DNA of 6,517 nucleotides from CAJWGI01 sp036011785 (GTDB lineage Bacteria > Chloroflexota > Anaerolineae > Anaerolineales > UBA11657), in assembly GCA_036011785.1 (NCBI GenBank), contig DASCOB010000132.1, positions 1 to 6,517 on the forward strand. The letters are read 5' to 3'. Both the position numbers and the translations under genes were made by a program. Within the stretch, counting starts at the first letter, position 1. Each line of letters begins with the position of its first letter. Positions 1-5,325 of this stretch are shown here, piece by piece. The notes beneath the pieces were generated by a model. That model had not been told where the DNA came from. It did no database searches and saw only the letters and a list, made by a program, of their open reading frames with translations.

Positions 1-189
1 CGGAAAGCGGCGCGGGCCAATGCCGACGTTCCGAAACGCGGACACCGGCGCGCCACTGGCAATTTGCAGCGCGGGCAGGCCGGCTTCTTGCGCCTCGTCG
101 TTGTGCAGGCCGGGTAAATCAAGCTGCTGCCCCGCCAGATAGAAATATCCGCTCAGAATCAGAGCGAGCGCGAAAACAGTTTTTTTCAT
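1..189 (-). CDS. GT-C membrane glycosyltransferase (PMT/ArnT-like), N-terminal fragment
   Basis: The first 63 codons of a gene that continues past the left edge, with no stop inside the window. It starts with ATG at 187-189 followed by Lys-Lys. Residues 4-19 form a hydrophobic segment (TVFALALILSGYFYLA), the expected first membrane helix. The next loop contains PGLHNDEAQEAG, with Asp31-Glu32. An acidic pair in the first extracytoplasmic loop is the hallmark of GT39/ArnT-like GT-C enzymes, which transfer sugars from polyprenyl-phosphate donors outside the membrane; donor and acceptor cannot be told from this fragment. The later part (APVSAFRNVGIGPRRFP) also looks like the loop of bacterial PMT_2 proteins. 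It lies 70 bases downstream of the FecR-like gene on the same strand and is probably co-transcribed with it. No clear ribosome binding site precedes the ATG. The family call is fairly secure, the specific function is not. Confidence 0.78.
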   Translation of the reverse strand, partial: MKKTVFALALILSGYFYLAGQQLDLPGLHNDEAQEAGLPALQIASGAPVSAFRNVGIGPRRFP

Positions 190-230
190 TGGGATTGGGA
201 TAACGCGAGCGGGATAGGTTTTGAGCCGGT

Positions 231-247
231 CACGGCGCGCGCCGGTG
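231..247. other. GC inverted repeat between the FecR-like and glycosyltransferase genes
   Basis: The stretch contains a perfect 10-base palindrome GGCGCGCGCC (234-243), extended by CAC and GTG arms with one bulged base. It lies in the 70-base gap between two minus-strand genes. On the minus strand it is not followed by a run of T, so it is not a standard intrinsic terminator. It could act as an mRNA processing or attenuation hairpin, or simply reflect the CG-rich composition. Confidence 0.3.
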
Positions 248-259
248 GGGCGGGCTTTA

Positions 260-1510
260 TCACTCCACTGCCTGTAGCTCCACCTCGGTGAGGTAACTCT
301 CAAAGTTGTGCCCGGAAGCGTAGAACGAGATTGCATTGATGATGGCTGGTGGGCTGCCAGCGTCGCCGAACAGGCTCATTAGATTGGGCGAATCATAAAG
401 ATACCAACGGCCAAGAGGGATCTCGAGATGATTGTTGGTCGGGGGCCCGCAGGTGACGCAGCGCGTCGGAATGGAGCCGCTGTCGCTACCGAGATAAAAG
501 AACCCCTGCAGCCATTCGTGCCCGTTTCCGGCCGCGTCTTGATACTCCAACCGCACCATCAGCGGGCACTCTGAACCGAGCGACCCACAATTGCGCAGGT
601 TCTGGAAAGCCAGCCAGGTGGCCATGTGTAGGCGTAACTCCTGAAAATCGCGCACGTCCAGACCGAGCTCCTGGCGGATGCCGACCTCCGCCCAGTTCAT
701 TCCGCGGCGGTTGAAATGGAGTGCGGCGCGGCCTTGCTGCACCTTGATATCCACAGCGCCCGCTGATTCATCCGCATCCTGACGGTTCTGGAAAGTCGTC
801 CACCCGTCGGTCAGTGGCGCGGAAAAACTTCCGTTTTTGACAAGGTTGCGTTCTCCGTGCAAAACGCTGGCGGGTACGCTGCCTGTGCTGACGGTGGTGC
901 GTTCGTCGCGCGTCAGCAGGGTGCTTATTCCCTGCGCTGACACGGTCGCTACGCCGGTGCGCACGGATACCAGCGACTCATTCGCATGCACTTCCACCGA
1001 GTAGCTTCCCGGCCGCTCAAGTGTTATCTCGGCCTGCGGCGTGTGCACTGTCATGGCCACCGGCCGCTCCACACCCAGCGCTACCGAAGCGCGCAAGCGA
1101 CCGCGTGATAGCATTACGGCAATGCGGTGCGGCCTTTTGCTGAACTGAAAGCGTGGGGTATTCAGCTCCAGTAATGTGGCCTCGGTGTCGCCGTAAAGCT
1201 GCACGGTGCCAAGCGTGCTGTGGTTGTCTGGCGGGGCGAATGATAAGGCGGCGCGCGATGCATTTTCGGTTTCGAAGCGTGCGCCAGGAGACAGATTCTC
1301 CATTGCGCCGAACAGGGCTTCGGGCACGCCGACACTGGGTCGAGTGACGTACACGCTGCCGGCGGCAAGCACGATGTTGGCATGCTGCCTGCGTGTACTG
1401 TTGACCAGCAGCGTGCGCGTGCCGAAAGGCAGCGCCACGGCAAGCATCAGGAACAGTGCAAACGCAACGATTAGCACTGTCCAAGCCAGGCGCTGGGGGT
1501 TACTTTGCAT
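260..1510 (-). CDS. Membrane-anchored FecR-like protein with C-terminal carbohydrate-binding-like domain
   Basis: A 416-residue protein. Residues 9-29 form one membrane helix (AWTVLIVAFALFLMLAVALPF) near the N-terminus, with no lipobox or cleavage site seen, so the rest probably lies outside the membrane. Residues about 45-210 resemble a FecR domain: a beta-rich stretch with GSVYVTRP, a PGARFETENASRAALSF segment and a second repeat ending in VRTGVATVSAQG. Residues about 222-416 begin NLVKNGSFSAPLTDGW, the typical opening of a galactose-binding/CBM-like beta sandwich, and end in a beta-rich segment (ISFYASGHNFESYLTEVEL). Four cysteines (308, 315, 351, 354) sit in this second domain and could form disulfides or bind a metal. 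In classical systems FecR is an anti-sigma partner of a TonB receptor; no sigma factor or receptor is seen here, so a structural or glycan-binding surface role is more likely. The ATG at 1508-1510 is preceded by CCCTCC rather than an SD site. A promoter is proposed at 1624-1655. The ORF is secure, the function is inferred. Confidence 0.82.
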   Translation of the reverse strand: MQSNPQRLAWTVLIVAFALFLMLAVALPFGTRTLLVNSTRRQHANIVLAAGSVYVTRPSVGVPEALFGAMENLSPGARFETENASRAALSFAPPDNHSTLGTVQLYGDTEATLLELNTPRFQFSKRPHRIAVMLSRGRLRASVALGVERPVAMTVHTPQAEITLERPGSYSVEVHANESLVSVRTGVATVSAQGISTLLTRDERTTVSTGSVPASVLHGERNLVKNGSFSAPLTDGWTTFQNRQDADESAGAVDIKVQQGRAALHFNRRGMNWAEVGIRQELGLDVRDFQELRLHMATWLAFQNLRNCGSLGSECPLMVRLEYQDAAGNGHEWLQGFFYLGSDSGSIPTRCVTCGPPTNNHLEIPLGRWYLYDSPNLMSLFGDAGSPPAIINAISFYASGHNFESYLTEVELQAVE

Positions 1511-1623
1511 GGAGGGCGAAGGTTTTCCGGCGACTCGGTGGCAATGGCAGGGACCTAGGGTCGTGCCGGCGCTGGCCGTTACGCTCTAAGGCTGCGTGCG
1601 CGTACCGCTGATGTTGCCCGCGG

Positions 1624-1655
1624 ATTATACCAGAATCTCTGTCGCGCGCGGTCAA
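1624..1655 (-). promoter_or_regulatory. Putative extended -10 promoter for the FecR-like gene
   Basis: Read on the minus strand, TGGTATAAT (complement of 1624-1632) matches an extended -10 element, TGn plus a perfect TATAAT. A TTGACC hexamer (complement of 1650-1655) lies upstream, but the spacer is 20 bases, longer than the ideal 17, so the extended -10 would have to compensate. Transcription would start near 1617, giving a leader of about 105 bases before the ATG at 1510. It sits between the end of the transporter pseudogene (1683) and the FecR-like gene, as expected for an independent unit. Confidence 0.5.
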
Positions 1656-1682
1656 CCCCGGCTACGGGCGCGCGTAACCCTG

Positions 1683-2217
1683 CTAGAGAGAGATGAGCGG
1701 TGTCAGCGTGAACGGGCTGACGAGGGTGGTGAAGACCACCGCCTCGATCACCAGCAGCGGCTCTAGGTCGTACTCCAGTGCCAGCATGGTGACGAGTGCC
1801 GTGCTGGGCATGGCTGCCTCGATGATGCCCGCCTGCCGGGCAGGGCCGGTTAATTGGTAAAGGCTGGCGAGCCCAAACGCAACCACCGGCATTACCAGCA
1901 TCTGCAACGCCGTTGACGAACATGCACGTGAGCATCAGGGCCATCACCATGCTGCGCCGCCGCAGCGTGTGACCGACGACCCACGTCAGTGCGCAGGCCA
2001 CGAGAACGGTCGTGGCCGTACGGCTTGCCAGATACCAGAACTCAGAGGCGGGCAGCACGTAGGCGCTCAGGCTGAAGAAGACTAGACAGGGGCTAAGAAT
2101 GTAGAAGGCGACGCGCGCGAGCGACCGGATATCGGGGCGGAAGTCGGGCCAGAACATCCCGCTAAGGCCGGCGGCCAGAAAAATCGGCAGGACATGGTCG
2201 CGCAGAATCTGGGAGAA
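1683..2217 (-). pseudogene. AEC-family transporter remnant (start lost, middle deleted, frame changed)
   Basis: Two halves of one transporter in two frames. The first (2217 to about 1912) reads LFSQILRDHVLPIFLAAGL, then a helix (VAFYILSPCLVFFSLSAYVL), then TTVLVACALTWVVG and SMVMALMLTCMFVN. The second (about 1911 to 1683, another frame) reads LQMLVMPVVAFGLASLYQL, then GPARQAGIIEAAMPSTALV, EYDLEPLLVIEAVVFTTLVS and PFTLTPLISL before TAG. The second half is the characteristic C-terminus of AEC (auxin efflux carrier) proteins, which export organic anions. AEC proteins are usually about 300 residues; the two halves give about 178. The missing part lies just after MFVN, where the family has its glycine-rich GNxGLP-like region and several helices. 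The frame switches at the junction. After the rseP stop the frame runs TAG TAA CAG CTT TTC with no ATG, GTG or TTG before the conserved N-terminus, so the start is lost as well. The longer 192-residue reading from the internal ATG at 2157 is an out-of-frame tail after the junction. Family assignment is strong and loss of function very likely; an assembly deletion is the main alternative. Confidence 0.82.
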
Positions 2218-2226
2218 AAGCTGTTA

Positions 2227-3282
2227 CTACTGTGTCAGCACGACCGGGTCAACGAAATCTTGGATGACTAGCATGACCATCAACCCCAGCAGCATTGCCA
2301 TACCCACAAAGTGCACCAGCCCTTCCTTTTCCGGGGCAACCCGCTTTCCGCGCACCATTTCCAGTAGCACGAAGAGAATGCGTCCGCCGTCGAGCGCCGG
2401 CAGCGGGAGCAAGTTGGTCACTGCCAGCGCCAGGCTGAAGAATGCCAGCAGCTGCAACACCGGGAATAATTGTCCGAGCTGCACGGCCACATCCACCGCC
2501 TGATCGTTAATGGCCTTCAATCCAACCGGGCTGACCAGGCGCACCTCGTCGGGTTGGACCTGACGCGTTATCAGCCGGACAGGGAGGAGCACAATCTCGC
2601 GCGTCTGATATGCGGTTTCCTGCGCGGCGCGCGCGGCTGCGCGCGGAAGCGAGTATCTGGTAATTTCATATGAAAGGGCGACGCCGATTGGTCCCTGTGG
2701 CTCAGGCCACTCGGTGCGCGGTATCACGCTAACCTTTTGCGTGAGACCTTGGCGCTCAATCTCCAGCAGCACGGGCTGCCCCAGGCTGCTGTGAGTGATA
2801 TTCGCCAGCTGTGGCGTCATGTGAATGGCTTGGCCGTTTGCGCTGAGGACAATGTCGCCTGCTCGCAGACCGACGCCCTCCGCCGGAGAATCCGCGGCCA
2901 CTTCCATTATCACCACGCGGTCCGGCCAGCCAGTTGCGAAACCGACAGTTAATACGAGCAGCGCAAGTAGCGCATTGGTAACCGAGCCGGCCACCAGCAC
3001 TGCGGCGCGCCGCCAGGGAGTCGCGGCAGACAGTCCGCCCTCGATGGAAGGGTCATCTTCGCCGAGAGGGCGCACGAACCCGCCGAATGGAATGGCGTTC
3101 AGCGTGAAATCGGTGCCGCGCCAGCGGCCAAGCGTAATCAGGCGCGGTGGAAAGCCGATGCCGAATTCCTTGACCTTAATCCCCAGCCGCAGAGCAACGA
3201 GGTAATGTCCAAACTCGTGGAAGAAAATCAGCCCCCCCAGCACCAGCGCGAAAACGAGTAGATTGCGCATGCCTTCAATCAT
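2227..3282 (-). CDS. rseP: RseP/site-2 intramembrane zinc metalloprotease (M50)
   Basis: A 351-residue membrane protease from the ATG at 3282. It performs regulated intramembrane proteolysis, cutting membrane-bound anti-sigma factors or signal-peptide remnants within the bilayer. Features in order: helix 1 with the zinc motif HEFGH (residues 22-26); the conserved stretch EFGIGFPPRL and AIPFGGFVRPLGED (about 39-76); a second helix containing AGSVTNALLALLV (98-110), the family's AGPxxN-like motif with Ser for Pro; one PDZ domain (about 122-190, with VGLRAGDIVLSANGQ); a third helix with NLLPLPALDGGR (290-301) supplying the second metal-site Asp298; and a last helix at about 322-341. E. coli RseP is about 450 residues with two PDZ domains; this shorter one-PDZ form is common outside Proteobacteria. 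An in-frame extension upstream to 3408 is basic and not conserved. A TATAAT lies just before the ATG at 3282, favouring this start; the ATG at 3270 is an alternative. The AEC remnant follows within 10 bases. No substrate is encoded nearby. Confidence 0.93.
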   Translation of the reverse strand: MIEGMRNLLVFALVLGGLIFFHEFGHYLVALRLGIKVKEFGIGFPPRLITLGRWRGTDFTLNAIPFGGFVRPLGEDDPSIEGGLSAATPWRRAAVLVAGSVTNALLALLVLTVGFATGWPDRVVIMEVAADSPAEGVGLRAGDIVLSANGQAIHMTPQLANITHSSLGQPVLLEIERQGLTQKVSVIPRTEWPEPQGPIGVALSYEITRYSLPRAAARAAQETAYQTREIVLLPVRLITRQVQPDEVRLVSPVGLKAINDQAVDVAVQLGQLFPVLQLLAFFSLALAVTNLLPLPALDGGRILFVLLEMVRGKRVAPEKEGLVHFVGMAMLLGLMVMLVIQDFVDPVVLTQ

Positions 3283-3288
3283 AATCCG

Positions 3289-3294
3289 ATTATA
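3289..3294 (-). promoter_or_regulatory. Putative -10 element for rseP (leaderless start)
   Basis: The minus strand reads TATAAT exactly, with six bases between it and the ATG at 3282. A sigma-70-type start site would fall on or next to the ATG, giving a leaderless mRNA. No good -35 hexamer is seen at the usual spacing (CGTTCC is found instead), and there is no SD site at a workable distance. This supports the start chosen for rseP. Confidence 0.45.
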
Positions 3295-3402
3295 CCTGCT
3301 TTGCTTACGCTGGAACGACGCCGTGCAAATGCGCGCGTTGCGCGCACGCCAATCATACATGATTCTGCCACTCTCCTGAGATGGGTTTCGGCGCAACGGA
3401 CA

Positions 3403-3525
3403 ATGCACCGTCTAGCCAACATAATCGCAGGCCGCAGAACCACGCGCGCGATCGCGCGCGCGGTCGTCATTTCTTCGCTGGCGGTTTTCACCGCCATTGT
3501 GGTCGGTTCTGTTTTCTGCCACTGA
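3403..3525 (+). CDS. Possible small membrane protein (40 residues), doubtful
   Basis: An ATG-initiated frame, MHRLANIIAGRRTTRAIARA followed by a hydrophobic helix (VVISSLAVFTAIVVGSVFC) and a TGA. A basic N-terminus followed by one helix is what a small inner-membrane peptide, or the N-terminus of a transporter permease, would look like. No SD site precedes the ATG, the arginine-rich part overlaps a CG palindrome that would inflate Arg/Ala content in any frame, and the region around it is decaying. It could be chance, or the start of a lost permease. Confidence 0.2.
   Translation: MHRLANIIAGRRTTRAIARAVVISSLAVFTAIVVGSVFCH
3443..3460. repeat. 18-base perfect palindrome (CG repeats around GATC)
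   Basis: CGCGCGCG, AT, CGCGCGCG: a perfect inverted repeat centred on GCGATCGC. It includes a GATC (Dam-type) site and could extrude or bind a dimeric protein. CG-alternating runs are common in this window, so it may be compositional. Confidence 0.5.
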
Positions 3526-3564
3526 AAGTTTATGATCCTCTAGCGGCACGTGGTGGGTTGCTCG

Positions 3565-3893
3565 ATGGCGCGTGAGGTCGGGCGGTACGGCTGTTGATTG
3601 ATGCTTAACCTGTGCGCGGACAAGATGTCGGTTCGATAGAGTTAATTCATCGCCGCATCGTGGAGCAGTGCGATTCGGGCGTGGCTGTGCTGCCAGTCTC
3701 CGCCGAGCTGGACGAAATCCGCCTTGTGGCTGACCGCATTGCGGCGATGCATAAGGGACGCATTATCGCCGCAGTTTCGGCACAGGCGGCGACGCGCGAG
3801 CAGCTCGGTCTGTTGATGGCGGACACCAAAGAGGAGAGCGAGTCCGCCGGCGAATCTGAGACGATGCACAAAAGGCCCCCGGCAGCTCTCTGA
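3565..3893 (+). pseudogene. C-terminal remnant of ABC transporter ATPase (BMP/simple-sugar type)
   Basis: The open part (3612-3893) reads RGQDVGSIELIHRRIVEQ, then SGVAVLPVSAELDEIRLVAD, then RIAAMHKGRIIAAVSAQAAT and REQLGLLMAD. This matches the end of the second nucleotide-binding domain of nucleoside/simple-sugar importers, whose usual text is PTRGLDVGxIExIH, SxELDEI, DRIAVM and GLLMAG. The match continues upstream through damage: in the same frame VRLLIDA, TAA, PVRG (3585-3614), with TAA at 3606-3608 where the family usually has Gln (one change from CAA), and before that, in another frame, SMAREVGR (3562-3585), the equivalent of the VAREL segment. There is therefore at least one indel near 3585 and one nonsense codon. 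Everything before this, including both Walker A motifs and the first ATPase domain (family length about 500 residues), is absent, and no permease or binding protein is present. The GTG at 3612 is not a credible start. Conserved residues have also changed, for example L to Q in RGLDVG. Nonfunctional remnant. Confidence 0.85.
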
Positions 3894-3926
3894 GTCGCAG
3901 CTGTGGCCGTGATGGGAGCTATGCGG

Positions 3927-5180
3927 TTACGGAGCGGCAGTGGCCGACTGGGTGGGGGGCGTGGGCGTCTCGTAGGCGAATTGCGCGCCGGTTGCTTCCA
4001 CGGTAGCGCAGATGTTGATGTTCTCCTCCACAATTCCCTGCACGATTTCATCTTCGGGCGCATAAGCGGAGACCTGTACAAGGATGGTCATCGCCCGGTC
4101 GCACTGCAGGTAAGCGGCCAGAACCGAGCCGAAGGTGTAATAATACTCCAGCGTATGGCGTCCTAGCGCTAGCCCCTCGACCACCGCGTTGGTTCTCGGG
4201 TGGGTGCAACCTTCCACCGCACAGCCCAGGTCTATGGTCGCGTTCTCATAATTGAGCGCCTTGAATTCCACCAGTCCTAGACGACCGTACACATCGGCGT
4301 TCTCCGGCTCTAGTTCCAGTGCGCGCTCCAAGTACTCGCTGGAGCGGTTGTACTCGCCAATCTGGAAATAGGTGCGACTGATAGAAAGGTAAGGCATGAC
4401 GTCGTTCGGGTCGAGGGCGCTGGCGCGCTGGAAATACTCTATGGCGGTGTCGTAATCGCCCAGCACGCGGTAATTCAACCCAAGTCGCATGTAGAGCATG
4501 GCCATATTCGGGTTTATTGTAGCGGCGGTATGATACTCGTCGATGGCTTTTTCATACGCGGCCACGTTCTCCAGATAATAGCCATAGACGCGATGCACAT
4601 CCATGCTGTTCGGGTTCAGATCAATTGCCAACCGTGCTTCATCGCCCGCCTGCGCGTACCGGCTTATGTCGGTGAGTATTTCGGCATAATAGGCATGCGC
4701 GAGAGCGTTGTTGCCGTCCAGCTGGATGGCGCGCGCCGCCGCTACCGCGGCCTCATCGTATTCACCCAGCCAATCCAGTGCCAGTGCGCGCACGGCGTGA
4801 GCCATGCTGTTTTCCACGTTAATGAACACGGCGGTGTCAGCGGATTCCAACGCATCTTTCAGGAGATTGGCGTAAACCTGTAGACGTGCGAGCGCGATCC
4901 AGTAATCCGGGTTGGTTGCGTCGGAGCGGGTGGCCTGTACGTAGGAGGTGATTGCGCGCTCAAGCTTGCCGGACGAGAAATGAGCCTCCGCCTCGCGCGC
5001 GAAGGAGACCGCGCTCCGCGTGGCGGTGGGAGTGGGCACGAACGGTGGGGCAATGGCCTCGGTCTGTCGCAGGTGTACAATGAAAATTCCGATGGCAATC
5101 AGAATTAGATAAATTACGATGCGGCTGGGCCGGTCGCGCCGCTTCTTTTTAAAAGTGAATTTGCCTCTATCTAGGTACAT
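3927..5180 (-). CDS. Membrane-anchored TPR protein
   Basis: A 417-residue protein. The N-terminus is strongly basic (FKKKRRDRPSR, residues 10-20), followed by one membrane helix at 21-36 (IVIYLILIAIGIFIVH), so by the positive-inside rule the remainder faces outward. After a Pro/Thr-rich linker (PPFVPTPTATRS), about eight 34-residue TPR units run from residue 57 to about 329, with canonical positions in units such as AMLYMRLGLNYRVLGDYDTA and VMPYLSISRTYFQIGEYNRS and the closing motif LDPND/LEPEN. A further degenerate helical pair covers 342-390, and the tail is a low-complexity PTPPTQSATAAP. TPR arrays are protein-binding scaffolds; no enzymatic domain is visible. Cysteines at 320, 325, 360 and 391 lie in the last repeats and could pair extracellularly. 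The start at 5180 sits in a 19-base tandem duplication. The gene is divergent from the other membrane TPR-like gene at 5326. The repeats and topology are clear, the partner is unknown. Confidence 0.9.
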   Translation of the reverse strand: MYLDRGKFTFKKKRRDRPSRIVIYLILIAIGIFIVHLRQTEAIAPPFVPTPTATRSAVSFAREAEAHFSSGKLERAITSYVQATRSDATNPDYWIALARLQVYANLLKDALESADTAVFINVENSMAHAVRALALDWLGEYDEAAVAAARAIQLDGNNALAHAYYAEILTDISRYAQAGDEARLAIDLNPNSMDVHRVYGYYLENVAAYEKAIDEYHTAATINPNMAMLYMRLGLNYRVLGDYDTAIEYFQRASALDPNDVMPYLSISRTYFQIGEYNRSSEYLERALELEPENADVYGRLGLVEFKALNYENATIDLGCAVEGCTHPRTNAVVEGLALGRHTLEYYYTFGSVLAAYLQCDRAMTILVQVSAYAPEDEIVQGIVEENINICATVEATGAQFAYETPTPPTQSATAAP

Positions 5181-5199
5181 TGATGCAGCCTAGGTACAT
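5167..5199 (-). other. Overlapping decoy ORF created by the tandem repeat
   Basis: The upstream copy of the duplicated start region provides an ATG at 5199 that reads ten codons (MYLGCINVPR) to a TAG at 5167-5169. It overlaps the true start at 5180 in another frame, with an identical upstream context of at least ten bases. If translated, it would compete with the TPR gene or couple to it by termination-reinitiation. It is unlikely to encode a functional peptide. Confidence 0.45.
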
Positions 5200-5210
5200 T
5201 GATGCAGCCT
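5171..5210. repeat. Two-copy 19-base tandem repeat over the TPR gene start codon
   Basis: The unit TAGGTACATTGATGCAGCC occurs at 5172-5190 and again, identically, at 5191-5209, with one further matching base on each side. On the minus strand each copy carries GGCTGCATCA, ATG, TACCTA, so the translation start of the 417-residue gene exists twice, 19 bases apart and in different frames. Only the downstream copy opens the long frame. Confidence 0.97.
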
Positions 5211-5232
5211 TTGCCTGAAAAACCGAGCTTAT

Positions 5233-5262
5233 CTTATCACGGGCTGCTGCCTGAGGATGCAA
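5233..5262 (-). promoter_or_regulatory. Weak candidate promoter for the TPR gene at 5180
   Basis: On the minus strand TTGCAT (complement of 5257-5262) and GATAAG (complement of 5233-5238) are separated by 18 bases. Both match the sigma-70 consensus only partly (about 3/6 and 4/6). The location, 34 bases or more upstream of the duplicated start region, is sensible. An overlapping TAAGAT offers an alternative -10. Confidence 0.28.
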
Positions 5263-5287
5263 TCTGCGCGCCGCAGACGGGTCTGAT

Positions 5288-5316
5288 TAGACATGCAGCG
5301 AACGGCAGGCTATAAT
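5288..5316 (+). promoter_or_regulatory. Strong sigma-70-type promoter of the 5326 gene (leaderless)
   Basis: TAGACA (5288-5293, 5/6 to consensus), a spacer of exactly 17 bases, then a perfect TATAAT (5311-5316). Transcription would start near 5322-5324, leaving only about two to four bases before the ATG at 5326. The ATG at 5293 overlaps the -35 box and so cannot be the start of an mRNA from this promoter. Confidence 0.8.
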
Positions 5317-5325
5317 CTCGCTAGA

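Larger units (their letters stand above)
3295..3564. other. Region without a convincing gene between rseP and the ABC remnant
   Basis: Reading frames cover this region on both strands, but none resembles a known protein. The best plus-strand candidate is a 40-codon frame at 3403-3525, listed separately. A perfect 18-base palindrome lies at 3443-3460. The far end, from about 3536, may hold further decayed sequence of the ABC ATPase: a TCTAGCGGC stretch stands where the LSGG signature would be, but the match is too weak to call. Confidence 0.5.

Noticed and set aside
231..247. Intrinsic terminator for the FecR-like gene
   Set aside because: A GC stem is present but no U run follows on the minus strand, so it is listed only as an inverted repeat.
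1206..1589. 127-residue plus-strand frame opposite the FecR-like gene start
   Set aside because: Lies antisense to a well-supported gene, shows no domain features, and is best explained by high GC content. The GGAGG at 1511-1515 is on the plus strand and cannot serve the minus-strand gene.
1579..2157. 192-residue minus-strand frame starting MFWPDFRPD
   Set aside because: Only the first roughly 80 residues match the AEC family. After MFVN it is an Arg/Ala/His-rich out-of-frame tail, while the true continuation is in another frame. Treated as part of the pseudogene.
3283..3408. N-terminal extension of rseP (MHCPLRRNPSQ and following)
   Set aside because: RseP proteins start just before the helix carrying HExxH. 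The extension is basic and would run through the TATAAT element.
3279..3497. 72-residue minus-strand frame overlapping the rseP start
   Set aside because: Very Arg/Ala-rich, no recognisable motif, overlaps the palindrome and the proposed rseP promoter.
3894..3926. Bidirectional terminator between the convergent ABC remnant and TPR gene
   Set aside because: I could not find a stable stem with a T run on either strand in this 33-base gap.
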